Source of the DNA: Phytophthora hibernalis
Lineage: Eukaryota; Oomycota; Peronosporomycetes; Peronosporales; Peronosporaceae
Direction: 5' to 3'
Assembly (NCBI GenBank): GCA_012656075.1
Contig: JAAKBF010000076.1
Location: forward strand, 372,001-436,000
Length of the DNA stretch: 64,000 bases
Positions 1 to 11,825 of this stretch are shown in pieces. The stretch's first letter is position 1. Each line of letters begins with the position of its first letter. A model generated the notes under the pieces. The model made no database searches. It was not told the DNA's origin and saw only the letters and a program-made list of their open reading frames with translations. A program made the position numbers and the translations under genes.

Positions 1-300
1 CTCGAACCACTCGCTTTTACCTGTGCTACCCTGAATCCGATTTGCATTGACGTCATGTACGAAGCGATACATTTCGCGGAGCGATTGCATCTTGTCTTCC
101 ACCGCCTTTTTGGAGCGACCTGACGGGGCAGCCTCTTGAAATGCTGTGTAGATCCGATCGTTAAACGCCCCCGTTTCCTCGTCTTTGCGGCGCCCAGCTT
201 TGTACACTTCGCGCCACGCGCGAACGAGAGCAAGCGTGCCGTCGTCGAGGAAATGGCATAACACCTGAAGGAAATCAGTCCAGCACTGCAAAAGCTCCAT
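1..300 (-). CDS. Myb/SANT-like DNA-binding domain protein, partial (runs off window start)
   Basis: The minus strand is open from an ATG at 300 to the window edge (100 codons). The protein starts MELLQCWTDFLQ and has a tryptophan-containing helix (LVRAWREVYKAG) followed by a basic stretch (GRSKKAVEDKMQSL) and an aromatic helix (REMYRFVHDV). This spacing is like the Myb/SANT or trihelix-type domains found in oomycete transposon proteins and in some transcription factors. The C-terminal part lies outside the window. Its location next to a MULE remnant suggests mobile-element origin, but that is inference. Confidence 0.45.
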   Translation of the reverse strand, partial: MELLQCWTDFLQVLCHFLDDGTLALVRAWREVYKAGRRKDEETGAFNDRIYTAFQEAAPSGRSKKAVEDKMQSLREMYRFVHDVNANRIQGSTGKSEWFE

Positions 301-479
301 GAGCACCGAACAGAAAGACAGGCCACCGGATTTGCGGTGCCGCCAACCCCACCGGACCAGTGAGTCACTGGTGGCCCACCAGTGGATTTGATGCTGTATT
401 CGATTCGAGAGGTAGGTCGAAGGAACGCCCCCTCTTTCCAGCACCTTTCGAAAAGCCATCAGATTATATATCCTGCGCC

Positions 480-930
480 GTGCCGGCGAGCGGCGCCACC
501 GCCTCCGCCCCCAGTTCCTGTGTGCCCCCAAGTTCCCGTGCACCGTGCTACACCGCGCAGTCCTCCAGTTCCTGTGCGCCGTGCCGCACCGCGCAGTCCT
601 CCAGTTCCCATACGCCGCACCGAGCAGGCCTCCAGTTCCCGTGGGCCGCCTCGGCCCCAAGTTTCTGTGCGCCGCGCCGAGCCGCCAGAAAGTTTCTGTG
701 CGCGACCTGTGCTGTGGCGGCGTGCATCGTGCTGTCCTCGAGTTCATGTTCGCTGCCGCTGGCTGCCAGTTCAGGTTCTGTGTCGTTCCGATGCGGTGTG
801 CGCCGTGGTGGCGTGTGCCGCTACCAGCCCCAAGTTTTCGTGTGCCGCCGTCAGCTTCGAGTTCGCGTGTGCCGTACTTTGCAGACGTCTGCTGCCGCCT
901 AGATCCTGTGCATCGCCGCCACCACGTTCT
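480..930. repeat. Degenerate GC-rich minisatellite-like repeat
   Basis: The plus strand repeats a loose unit of about 30 bases built around CAGTTCCTGTGCGCC and GTGCCGCACCGCGCAG, with many copies diverging to the right. It creates several overlapping Cys/Ser/Pro-rich open frames on both strands at 360-1000. None has a recognisable domain, so I treat the stretch as repeat rather than coding. Confidence 0.4.
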
Positions 931-1044
931 CTTGTATGCAGAGCAACACACTCAGTGACGCGGGGCGCACTGAAGGCGCACATTGATAAGGTATGAATAC
1001 AGTTTTTTTTGCAAATGTTCTATTGGTATTTATTGTTGTTGTGC

Positions 1045-2948
1045 TCACTCGGTTGATAATGCTTGGCAGTTGTGGCGGGGGCGTCCAGCAGCCTGGCCTG
1101 CAGATTCAGCAGATTGGTCTGCATCAGCACGCCTGCGCTTGTTGCTTCCGCGGTAGAAGAGAGTCTCACGACCTCTGAGATTCAGGCTACCTACTGCATT
1201 AAGGCAGTACAGAAGATGGATGCAAGCTCCACACTTCATGTGAAAGCGACATGGGCAAGTGCGCGCTGCAACGTTCACCTCCCATCCGCACGAAGGCATT
1301 CGAAGGTGCTCCGTCTTAGCGGTCTCGGTGTTAAGCTGGGCAGAGGCGGGCAGATCTTCTTTCGAGCGGCGGTCTAGGACGTCGAAGATGCGGGTACACG
1401 GGATGGAGACCACATGCATGCTGTCGCTCTGCTGCTCCGAGGGCGCGTCGCTCAACAGGAAGGCGATGCTGGTGCGGTCGTAGGGCTGCTCGTAGAGAAG
1501 TCCCTGTCGAGCCATCGCCCGAGCGCGACGACAGAGACGTTCCGAAAACGCAGTCGACGACGCAAATTGCCGCGGCCGCATGCTCTCGCTGGTGCAAAGC
1601 ACCAGCAACTGCTCTACCAACGCCCCCACTTTCAGCTTTCGACGCAGAGTCACGTCGCGTTTGATGGTGGCGTTGAACGACTCGCAAGGGTTGTTGGTGG
1701 TGGCGAAGCCGCTTGGTGAGTGGAAGCACTGCCACCGCCACACCCTTGCATTCAGCCACGTCTTCTCAAAATAAACCTGGAAGTGATGAAGTTGTGTCCA
1801 CCATTCCCACTCTTCCTTCACTGTGTTCAGCGTTCTCAGATACTCATCCTCATTTCTCGTGAAGTGAAGTGAAGCTCGTGGAGATGAGCCAACACCATCG
1901 CAGCAACGCTCGCATCCAGCCCTCTTGCCTTTTCATAAATCTTCTTGGCTACGTGAAAAAACACATCAGAAAGATAAAGTCTTGGCAGCCACCAAAGACT
2001 TGCTGGAGCGCGTTCCATTGGCGTCGCCCATAGCGTAGCGAACCCGTAACATCTTGCCCGTGACGGATTGAAATATACGGCATAAGAGCGAGAGCACCTC
2101 CGTGTAGTGATCTTCCCGCTCTTGCGAAACAATAAAGACTGCGAGAAGATGGAACTGCCGGGCCTTGTCTGAAATACCCACGACGATTACAGGGTAACCA
2201 ACTTGCGACAACTTGTAGGTTGCATCCACATGTGACACAAACGTAGACGGATCGCGATCAGCGTGGCGCAGCAACTTTTGGTGGAGATACCAACAACAAA
2301 GGGATTCTTGTCGGTTCCATTACCAACCTCAGGCTTCCCATCCATGTTGTTGCGCCACGCAAAAGTGAAGGCGTCGGCCTCTTCCTCTTGGCCGGTGTAG
2401 CCAGCAGCTCGAATCTTCAACCGCACAGCACCGAGGAGGTCGCTGCCACCCAAGCGAGTAGTCACGTGGTGGTGGACAAACCGCTGCACAGTAGCTAGGG
2501 CGGGCATTGCGTCCTCGCCTAAACTAAAGCGTCGCATTAGCCCATTCCAAAACCTCAGAGGCTTGAGGCCCTGCGCTGCCCAATCACTGGCGACCTCCTT
2601 CATTGCTGCCGTGAGGTGGGGCTTGGAGGGAGGGGAGCGAAGAGGTGTTGCGTGTGCATACAGCTCGTCCATGTGGACGAGTTGAAGCATCTGGCACGTG
2701 CGCATGCGGCCACGCCACGGGCAGCGCTGGCATGGCGAGGCCTTAGCGCAAGAGGCGCATTCACAGCGAAGAAGCTGGACGCGCATAGTATGGGGATCGG
2801 GAACTGTGCAAATGGTGCACGTGTAGAGGTCGCTCTTGGTGACCGTGTGGGTCTTGAATGTTTCGAGGAGGAGATCAGCTTCGGCTCGGGAAGCTCGGTC
2901 GCTAGTTGTTTCAAGGGCAGGCGGCGAGGCATCGTGGCATGGTGGTGA
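1045..2948 (-). pseudogene. MULE transposase-like protein with C-terminal SWIM zinc finger, frameshifted
   Basis: Four minus-strand frames join into one protein: an N-terminal Cys-rich region (2786-2187), a MULE DDE-type segment (2274-1966, including DATYKLSQVGYPVIVVGIS), a helical segment (2132-1836) and a C-terminal part (1821-1045). The C-terminal part has the typical NNPCESFNATIKRDV stretch and a SWIM finger, CPCRFHMKCGACIH (CxC...CxH). SWIM fingers and MULE domains together mark Mutator-like transposases and their domesticated FAR1-type relatives. Breaks lie near 2276 (one A short in a poly-A run on the minus strand), near 1970 and near 1850. A further upstream part (to about 2948, beginning MPRRLPLKQL) is in yet another frame. 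No terminal inverted repeats were identified. This is a decayed element or a domesticated gene with sequence errors. Confidence 0.7.
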
Positions 2949-3199
2949 AGGGAAGGGGTCTTGTTGGCTCGGGGAAAGATCGGAGGTGCCAACAAGTGAG
3001 GTCGGTGCAGGATGATCCCGTCTTTTGATTGGCTAAAACGAACAAAATGCAGTATTGTATTAGGTAGATATTCGATTCGGTGCTCCGAAAAATGGTTGCT
3101 GTGCCACCAACCGTTTTGGCAGTGCCCAACGTTGGGTTTATGTGGCACAAAGTGATCGGAGTGTTCTCGCTGATATTTTAGAGTGCCAGTAGTACAGTC

Positions 3200-4761
3200 T
3201 GGGTGTTGATCGTGTCCTTTCTAGTGTGGAGAATAGGTCCTCGCCGTCGTTCGTCCAGTTGCGCTTCTGCGCATAGACCGGTATCACTTGACCCGAAGTC
3301 CGGTCTCTGACTACGTCCAGGGGCGTCGTCAGGATCTCTGGAAGCTTCTCGGCTTCGTGACGATCCGGTGGGGAGGTGATAGCTCTTCGACCATCTGCGT
3401 TTGGATTTTGAAGACGGGGGCGGTTTGTGAGTGGCTGCGAGACGGAAGAAGCTATTGAGTTATAGAAGTTCCAAGCTCCAGAGACCTCCGGAGCTCGCTG
3501 AAACTTTGTCACTAATGTGGGGTTAGCTTGGAACTTTTTGCGACGTTTTTCGAGGTTTCAGGTGAAAAAGTGACTTCATGAACACCAAATGCCCTGGAAC
3601 CTGGAGAAATGTCACTAAAACTTCCAGGTTCCAAGCGTTTGCTAAACACCACTACTAGTAGTGAGTGGATGGGTTTTGAAGTTATTAATACATGTACCCA
3701 GCCAGAGATTTTGGTTGCTTTTCAGGTACCGGTACCGGTATAGGGTTATTCGCTTGGCTTTAACGAAATAGTTGGTCCACGTAAGCACTTCCTAATACAT
3801 GTAAGGAAGGAAGTTCCTTGGGTGAATCGCCGTCGGTGAAATGCCAATCGCGATTTGCGTTGTGGAGTCGTGGAAAGCAACACGCACTTTGAGGTTGGTG
3901 TATATAGTGTAGTCACTTAGAATTGGGTAAGAATACAATCTTCTTTTGCTCACATTTCATCTAAGGTGGTCGTGTGGGCTTGCGTCTGACTGAACGAGTG
4001 CGCTCTTTTAGAGCTTGCGTACATTGTACCAGGTGAGTCGGGCAAGATTCGTGTACATACCGGTACAGTAATCTGTGTGAATAGGCAACGCCTGATATAT
4101 ATGGGTTGACAGAGTGTATAAGGAGTGCGTAAAGAGCAAAAACGAGAAACCTAACATTTAAGTAACTCGCCCATCTCTTCCTCGTCTCGCTGTTGCTGGC
4201 ATTATATAACATTTTGCAGGATATAAGCTGTACACCCGTTGCGTATTCACGCAGATTACTTACCGGTACTGTACACGTGTATATTTTAATATTTAAAAAA
4301 TAAGCCGGAATCGACAGATCTCAAGATCACGGCCATCATGCAAATCGCGCATAGTAATCACACTTCAACTGGGAAAGCCAACCGGATGTTAAATAATGCC
4401 ATGTGGAATTAATCTATACCAGTAGGCGTAGGCCTTTTTCTCTCGAAATGTAAGTAGATTGCTAAAATAATTTTAAGCAAGTACTGTAGATCCTACAATA
4501 CCATCGAATTCGTCACGCGGCACCTGCTCACTATGATCTTGCAATACGATAGTTGCAAGGCAGTTGTAACCAGCTCAGTTGCTTGTTCAATCCAAACATC
4601 ACTGCATCGCACGCGCCGTTGTTGGAAAAAGGCTATCTGTGAGATAATATTGTACAAGTAGCTCCATAATATGAGCTCCAATATCAGCATGTTATGCTGC
4701 CGGACGATGAAGGGTCAAAGTAAACAATCCTGGCCCAGCAATCCAGGAAAGAATACGGTAC
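3200..4761. other. Intergenic, no gene recognised
   Basis: AT-rich sequence with short direct motifs such as ggtaccggtaccggta near 3726 and many acatgta words. All open frames are short and lack any domain, and I see no RNA gene. Confidence 0.4.
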
Positions 4762-4763
4762 TA

Positions 4764-4926
4764 CAGAGTTCCCCGGCAAAGGGAGAAAGGTGGGACCTAT
4801 ATTTTCTTCCAGGTTAAAAGATTTGCAAACGGATTTGTATCGCGGTAGAGCAAGGTTTTGTGACAGATGTACTAATTTTGCAAGGTAAATAACTGATTAC
4901 GGTTCTCCCTTTGCCGGGGAACTCTG
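4764..4926. mobile_element. 163 bp TA-flanked MITE (Tc1/mariner-like)
   Basis: A 24 bp perfect terminal inverted repeat starts CAGAGTTCCCCGGCAAAGGG at 4764 and is mirrored at 4903-4926. The element is flanked on both sides by TA (4762-4763 and 4927-4928). A CAG-terminated inverted repeat with a TA target duplication is characteristic of Tc1/mariner insertions. At 163 bp it has no coding capacity, so it is a non-autonomous element. Confidence 0.7.
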
Positions 4927-5064
4927 TACATGTAGTATTGTAAATTCTCAAACTCATGGTGATGTGCTTGAGGAACATGCGTTCTGAGTGCCCCGCCGAC
5001 ACCGCCATCACCTGCGATTCTGAGACCGCCTTCTCCGCCCGTGTCCAGCGCAACGCCTCAAGTA

Positions 5065-5218
5065 CAGTGATCTGCTTCCTCAGCGAACACCCAAAACTAA
5101 ATAACCTTTCAAATTGTATGTGCAGACAGTAAGGGTGACTATACAGAGAAGGCTTTCACATAAAATATACTTGCATTCTTTATATATATCAGGTGTTCGC
5201 TGAGGAAGCAGATTACCG
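5065..5218. mobile_element. 154 bp TA-flanked MITE (Tc1/mariner-like)
   Basis: Terminal inverted repeats of 27 bp (5065-5091 and 5192-5218) differ at only two positions. The left arm begins CAGTGATCTGCTTCCTCAGC and the right arm, read on the minus strand, begins CGGTAATCTGCTTCCTCAGC. TA lies on both sides (5063-5064 and 5219-5220). The inner sequence is AT-rich. This is a different family from the neighbouring MITE at 4764, because the inverted repeats share only the CAG end. Confidence 0.7.
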
Positions 5219-5563
5219 TATTGCCGATCTTGTCGCCTCCAATGCATATATGCTGTCATAGTCAGCCAATTTGTAAATACCGGTATTAAACCACTTTAAT
5301 CTACACGTACACTCAGGTGTGGAAAAATATCTGTATAGATTAATTGGTTTTGGACGAATTTCGGCTGTCCATGAGATCCGCTACAGTTGTGTCTGTCCAG
5401 CACTCAAGATGGGATTCATTTGAGCCGGAGCTTAGCAAACCTGTGGACAACACGGAGTATTATGATCTGGTGGCTTGTCGCTGTAGGTCGAGGATGCATG
5501 TCCAGCTTGGTTCTCTCCACCTCGGCACCTCAAATGCTGCCTCCTGTCCAATCCAGCAAACTT

Positions 5564-5579
5564 AGTCACTCTGAAAAAC
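5564..5579 (+). promoter_or_regulatory. Possible initiator element upstream of KRE6-like gene A
   Basis: AGTCACTCTGAAAAAC lies about 25 bases upstream of the ATG at 5601. It resembles the TCACTC initiator-like stretches upstream of paralogues D and E. The match to the oomycete initiator (GCTCATTYYNCAWTTT) is only partial. Confidence 0.25.
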
Positions 5580-5600
5580 GCGAGTGGACTTAACACTGTC

Positions 5601-7873
5601 ATGATGTGGTACCAGCAGTCTGCAGTCTGGGGCTTCGCCGTTATTTGGGCGGCCACGACTGCGTCCGTCTTGGCGAAGAACAGCACCACAGCGAGCACCA
5701 CGTACCCAACCAAGTCAGGCATCAGGGCGTGGATCGACCCTGATACGCCTGAGAACCGCCAGAAGTACGTCAGCTCGCGTGGTCGTGAATGGGACCTCGT
5801 CATGAGCGACGAGTTCAACGTGGCCAACCGCAGCTTCAGACCAGGCGACGACCACATCTGGACATCACTCGAGAAACCTGACGGCGTCAATGGCGCGTTG
5901 GAGTTGTACTCGCACAACATGACATCTACTATGTGCGACGACGACGGAACCTGCTACTTCTACATCAAGGCCATGGATGAAGTCAACGTGATTCACGTCT
6001 ACAACATGTACACGCACCCTCCTGGCTACGTCGACGCGTACTTCTTCTATCGAGCTGCAATGGTGCAATCGTGGAACAAGTTTTGCTTCCAAGGGGGCAT
6101 GCTCGAGGTGCGTGCTCAGCTTCCTGGTGCCGTATCGGACGCATCAGGTAACCCTGATCTAGCACTCGGCAATAACGCCAAAGTCCAGACTACCAAGTAC
6201 TACCCGACGTGGCCTGGTATTTGGATGATGGGGAACCTCGGCCGAGCTATCTTCTCAGCGTCAACGAACCGAATGTGGCCATTTTCCTACGACCGATGCG
6301 AGCCTGACGTCTTCAATCCAGACAATCAACGTATTAGCGCTTGTGACGACAATCCGGGCTATGGCATGAATCCGAACCAAGGCCGTGGTGCGCCTGAAAT
6401 TGATGTACTGGAAGGAGGAGGTCTGGCGGTGTCTTCATCGCTACAGATCGCCCCTGGAATGCCCGATAACTATCGACTATTCCCCGTCGACACTTCAATT
6501 GGTGACAATTTGTACTGCGTCTACGGCTACACGTGCACGACCCCGGTGCGAATTACATTGATGTTCCGACAGCGTACTACGAGAAGGAGCGTGGCCACAG
6601 ATCATGGTACCAAGGCCTTCGCTACGCTTCGAACAATTTCTGTCAGCAGGATCCGAAAGCGAAACAAACCTACGCCACCGTCGCAGCGTCTCTGAAGGCT
6701 GGCATTACTGAAAACTCGTGCTCGGCCGATACGTGTCCTGCTTCGGGCGATGTGAACGCCTATATTGGACTGATCGATGGAGTGGGCGAGAATCACTGGG
6801 GTATCAACACGAACGGAACGTGCTACCCACTCGTGAACTCGTACATGGGCTCGTACTTGTGTGATCCCGACAACACCAATTCCAAGTGCGCCAGTCCGCG
6901 TAACGAAAGCACAACGCCCAAGTCGAACGCCATGAGCTCATTCAACTACCAAATGGACGCCATCTCGTCCAATTGGCCTGTGCATCTTGGTGCCTACACG
7001 GACTACGTGGACTACCAAATCGAATGGGTCACAGGCAAGAAAGGGTATGTGCGCTGGATGCTGCAGGGCAATCCGCTGTTCGAGGTCACGACCGACGCGT
7101 TCTCCAATGTCCCGCAGAACTCCAGCAAGCTGAACCCGCAGAAGGTCATGTTAGAGGAGCCCATGTCTCTCATCCTTAACGTTGCTCTGTCCAGTTCGTG
7201 GGGTGCCACGCCTCCGAATGCTGGAAGTGAATGTCGTGGCGATGGTGCGGACCCTGAGACCAACAAGATCTGCGACTCGTTCCCCATGTACCTCAAGATG
7301 GACTACATGCGATTGTACCAAGACCTCGGAGACGACGTGGACGCCGACAACTACATGCAGGTTGGTTGTGACCCAGCGAGTCACCCGACCAAACAGTGGA
7401 TTGAAGGCCACATTGACGAGTACGAAGACGATGACAATCAATGGAAAGAGGTGGCTGGCAAAGCCTTCTGTACGGTTGACGATGACTGTACAATCGGTGG
7501 CAACCTCGGCAAAACGGCGTTGAAGACAGGAAAATGCGTCAAGTCACGCTGTGAGTGCACGTACTCGTCTTCGTGGGGCGGACCGAGGTGCACCACGGCG
7601 ATCTCCAGCTCCGCTAGCTCTGGTTCCTCCAAGAGCGCGTACGGCCCTCCCATGGGTCTTTCTATCGGGCTGGCAGGCGTCATCGTGCTTCTGTCGTTTA
7701 TCTCCGTGTACTGGTCCATCTTTGCCGTGGTCAAGGCCAAGCCCGTGACGGAGATGAAGAAATCTGCAGCCTACGAGCAGGACGATAGCGCCATGCGGCA
7801 GTCGAAGGCCTCGTACCCCAACGATCTAGGACAGAGACAACCAAGAGACAACTACAGCCAGAACTTTGTCTGA
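5601..7873 (+). CDS. SKN1/KRE6-type beta-glucan synthesis-associated protein (GH16 fold), gene A
   Basis: ATG at 5601 opens a secretory protein: a signal peptide (MMWYQQSAVWGFAVIWAATT), then SDEFNVANRSFRPGDDHIWTS and the glucanase-type motif EIDVLE in GAPEIDVLEGGG. Later come the conserved MDAISSNWPVHLG block, an EGF-like Cys module (CTVDDDCTIGG...RCECTYSSSWGGPRC), one membrane span (GLSIGLAGVIVLLSFISVYW) and a short tail ending DNYSQNFV. SKN1/KRE6 proteins act in beta-1,6/1,3-glucan assembly. Here the layout predicts an extracellular catalytic-type domain anchored at the C terminus. The frame breaks near 6541-6545, where a C-run appears one base short, and the downstream frame continues the family sequence directly. 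I take this as one gene of about 757 residues. The break could be a sequence error or a real mutation. Confidence 0.9.
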
Positions 7874-7990
7874 GTGAACTAATGGCAAGTAAATAACATT
7901 TGAGTTGAGGTATTACTTTTTGTGTTGACAATGTCTACACTACGTTCTGGCGGTGGTTAGCCTTTGAAGTCACCACAAGGTGCGAATTTC
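7831..7990. repeat. Left copy of direct repeat; contains relic of gene B 3' end
   Basis: This segment covers gene A's last codons, its short 3' spacer (including gaggtattac at 7907) and, in antisense, a decayed KRE6-like C terminus. On the minus strand it reads NHRQNVV and then stop (stop codon at 7937-7935), a mutated form of the NYHQNFV ending of gene B. The same order of sequence recurs at 14219-14345, where the gene A part is the decayed one. Confidence 0.65.
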
Positions 7991-8640
7991 AAGCTCAAGG
8001 CGATGAAACATCGTAAAGCGCTGCAGATTTTTTCCATGAGGTGAGAGCAATGGTGTGTGTGGCTGCTAGTGTGAAGAACAAATCTATAGCACATATTAAA
8101 GTGAAATTTAATAGCTCATGCATATGAATGGCATGGGGGAGGTACTACATTAAAATTAAGAAGGAAGTGAAGTTGTTGGTTGAGTACCAGGACCCAAAGG
8201 TATGGCTTCCTCGAGAACCTCGTCAGGCAGCTGACTTCGATGCGCTTGATCTTTTCAGGAGTTGAGACTGCAAATTTCCAAAGTACTTTTCCTTTTCTCC
8301 TTGAGGAATGTCCAGATAAAGTATGCTGAAATCAGGATACAGAGAACTTCACGTGGACAATTTCAACTGTAGGGCAGGTTTCCACTCGGTAAACGTTGTC
8401 GAACATGTGTCCAGCTTGAACAAAGCTCACGACAAGCATACAGTGCGTTGAACGCCAAACTGTTTTTGTATCCATCTGCTTGCACTGCTGCAACATTAAT
8501 CTCGCTTTTTCAAGTACATGTAGTTTATTTTCACCTCGTACGCGAGTCTTTCGCCGTTAGTGATAAGAATGTGTGCTCTGGCTTTGGTGTCTGCAGTTTT
8601 GGGTTCAGGGTAAATTTTTCTCGGTGGTCTTCAACATATC
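7991..8640. other. Intergenic, no gene recognised
   Basis: No domain-bearing frame, RNA gene or inverted repeat was recognised between the gene B relic and the TTAGTAGT-rich array. Confidence 0.35.
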
Positions 8641-8645
8641 ACGAA

Positions 8646-8812
8646 CAGGGTTCGGTAGTAGTGAGCCCATTAGTAGTGTTAGTAGTGCCAATAGCACTAC
8701 AACTACTAATGATAATGATAACGAATTCAAGTGAAGCCGTTAGTAAAGTTAGTAAATTCAAATTAGTAGTCGAAAAAGAGCGTTAGCAGTGCTATTAGTA
8801 CTACTATCCTTA
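8646..8812. repeat. TTAGTAGT-rich array, left boundary of an old element
   Basis: Short words built from TTAGTAGTG, ATTAGTAGT and their complements (CACTAC, ACTACTAATG) recur here in both orientations. The only other cluster of this kind in the window is at 11826-11995. Similar arrays on both sides suggest terminal regions of one mobile element or two insertions of a satellite-like repeat. Confidence 0.45.
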
Positions 8813-8820
8813 TGCTTCGC

Positions 8821-9750
8821 AGCTGGTAGAAAGCGTTCCACGCCACCTTCAGCGACTTCATTCCGGATTTGCTGCTGCGCACGGGACGCTCCTGCGCTCG
8901 CTACTGGTGGGCTTCGCTGGAAGCCATAGTCGCTGTGTGGGACCGCTGCTTTGCTGTCGCCCATGGGATCTGCTGGGTGCTTCTACTCTTCCTATCGATG
9001 ATGGTGCACATACCCATGGCGACTTATGACCTACTTGAGCTCCTGCTATGCGGGACTACTGGGGTCGCCGTGGCGGTGGTCTGTCTGAGTATTTGGGACT
9101 TCGCGCTGGATTGGGTGCCGTGGGGGCGATACGCTAGCGTCGGCATCTTCGCGGCGGGTCTACTAACGCACGGGTGGCGTCTGAGCGATGGCAATGGCCA
9201 ACTACAAGCCATCGCTCCCGGAGTCATAATACTCGACGCCTCGCAAAGCGTTCAGACGAACGCTTCGAGACGCGAACGACAAGAAGCTGCTAGCTTGAAA
9301 CGTTTGCAGGTCTCCGAGGAAATGGAGGACTTCCAGGAAGCGCAGTGCGCAGACGTTGAAGCTGCGATTCCTGTAGTCACCACCATGCCTGACGACTTCG
9401 ACGAGGAAGAACAGTTGATCGTGCGGTTCCTGCAGGAGCTAAAGACTTGCCAAGGTCGGCAAGAGGGTAGTCGGGGAGGATGTCCCGCACCGCAGCGGGA
9501 GCAAGAGGCCCACCCGATCGTCCAATGGCCGCTCAGCATAAAGCGTATCGCGCCTGATACGTGCCACTGTTTTGCCTCTTTGGGACCTGGCGGCCACACC
9601 AAAAGATGGCGCAGGGGTGGCATTCGAAGACATTCCACGGAAGCAGCAAGCCGTGGAGCGACGATGGAGCATCCAGCAGCCAAGGACGGAGGGCGCGGGC
9701 GCCCACAGCATCGCCGCGGCTCGGAAGAAGGACGGAGGGTCACTCCATAG
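8821..9750 (+). CDS. Unrecognised membrane-associated ORF inside a probable retroelement
   Basis: The frame is open from just after a stop near 8826, but the first plausible starts are non-ATG or internal (MMVHIPMATYDLLELL begins near 8998). It encodes three hydrophobic stretches (ICWVLLLFLSMM; LLCGTTGVAVAVVCLSIW; YASVGIFAAGLL) followed by an acidic, coiled region (EMEDFQEAQCADVEAA) and a basic Gly/Arg-rich tail. No catalytic motif was found. The sequence continues in another frame after about 9570 (AATPKDGAGVAFEDIPRKQQ). It lies between the two TTAGTAGT-rich arrays, so I suspect a transposon-encoded protein. Function is unknown. Confidence 0.35.
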
Positions 9751-11825
9751 GACGGAGGGCGCGCCAGGAGCGCCAGGTGAGTAACCAGGAGGGTTGTCGT
9801 GCATATGGGTGCGCGCGGCGGAGGCCGACGCACCCGAGCTTTAGTCAGTCGTAAATCTACCTCCAAGCAACCAAAGGAGCTAACGGAAATATTATACGTT
9901 TATTTGATTAAGCCGCGAGCGTCCCCTACAAGTCCCTTCTCCTACCAACAGCAAGCAGCTAGCCGCCCCGCTGGGAAAGCAGGTGCACGACATTTGGTGG
10001 CGAAGCAGGGTATCGAGCTTAGTGAGTACTAGAGTTTACTCTTGAAGCCAACAGAGCCTTAACACGTAAAATGTATAGACTTGTTGACTGTGGGTTATCA
10101 GGCAACTTCACGACTGACCTCCTATTTCAAGCGGTATGCCGCGGCGCAAGATCGTTTTTGCCCATCACCGCACGCACTCGCACACACACGCCTTGTCTAC
10201 ACGGCGCACACCCTTTCGGTCGCTAACACCACTTCGAGCCTCACCGAGAATGGTTCTGAGCCGTGACATCCGTCCTACCATCCACGCGCGCCATATATGC
10301 GTCATCTTTTGAGCCCGCTATAGGCCACTCCTTCAAAGCAGTCATCCTTCTCTGCCTAACGAGACGTCATCACCATGCCTCCCAATTCCACTCGTGACAT
10401 TAAAGTTGCTGCTGCTCGACTGCGCGCTCACGAGAGAACGGTTTGACCGTTTTCACTCGTGACATACTCCCCGACCGAAAGCTTGTCGTCCCCGACAAGC
10501 ACGCGGCTACTCGATCAGCAGCAACGCACTCGTCTTTTGGACGCTATTTTTGTAGCAGCAGGTATCGTTACATCGCGTGCACGTACAGCTCACAGCATTT
10601 AGCTGGCTTCTCAGAGAGTGCGAAAGGAGCACTCTCCTCGATCTAGCGCTAACTCCATCTCCACAACCGACGTCTTCATGGACGTCCACTTTCTCCACTC
10701 ACTCCATGCTCTGCTTACAAACTCACCTTGTCTTTTCTCGCATCTTCATCCAGCCACCGTGACTTCCACACCGACCCAACCTTCTTCCTTGAAGTGAGAC
10801 GTACAAGCAATCCAACGCCTAGCCTTTCCAGCCGCTATCTTTACCCAATCTTCTAACCGTAGCTCCTTCACACCGTCCGAAAACTTCCGTTCCGAATTCA
10901 ATAACCGCGAGGCACCTCGAACCCCTTGTTCGATCGGAGACCGTACCATCGGCCATCGCCGCCGCCCACGAACGTTTACAGCTCACCACAGAGTGAAAAT
11001 ACAAGCCCAGACAACCTCGCTTTCCACCATCGTTCCGTAGTGAGACCTCGTGCACCCTTTCTGCAGCACTTCAACGCTCACAACAAACGGTATCATGCCC
11101 ACCACCAGAACGCGTCATTCCACTCGGAAACGTGCCCCACAAACTAAAATGCACTGTGATGATTTCATTGGAGGGAGAACGGTAAGCGATTTACCCGCGC
11201 ACGATGGGTGATTTGATGCCTTCTCCCGCTTTCATTAAATGAGAAATTTTCTCTCATCTCTCACTTACGAGAATCCATCCATGAGCTGTACCAAGAGTGC
11301 TTGTTCCTGGCAGACCGTGCATCTGCAGCGTTTGCAAGAGTACACTTATGCAGTAACGAGCTGTGCACCTGAACGGACGTGGCTCTCTCGGAAAGGTAAA
11401 ATTGTACACGTAGTATTTTTCTGCTCACGTTAAAATTAAGACGACACACGCGCCGGTTCTGTAGCCGTAAATGAGTCCACAGGTACTTCTGTGAAGACAG
11501 TGATCTGGGGAGTTAGTACGCTAACAAAGAGGCGTTTGAAAGAGGCATACTCGAGCTAAAAAAGAAACAGGGAAACGTTCATAAATGGAACGTGGAGCAG
11601 TTTTGTCAGCTAATCGATGTGCCGAATTTGGACAATATAAATTTCCTAAAACTTCGCGTTCGGTTAGAACGGGTCTGTTCAACGGCCTTTCAAGAACGAG
11701 TTATTTTGGCAGGATCATTCGCCACGAACTCGCTGCGCTGAAGGACCGACAATGAGTGAGCTCAACGCCGACTGGTACTGCGCCATAATTGTCTTGAGCT
11801 CCGGAAGAAAGCAAGCATCGCATCT

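Noticed and set aside
360..996. Cys/Pro-rich overlapping frames
   Set aside because: Explained by the GC-rich tandem repeat; all frames of the plus strand are open at once.
5344..5565. Short plus-strand frames before gene A
   Set aside because: No domain; overlap the expected promoter region of gene A.
9252..9866. 204-residue minus-strand frame opposite the 8.8-9.75 kb ORF
   Set aside because: Arg/Pro-rich shadow of a GC-rich sense frame, no domain.
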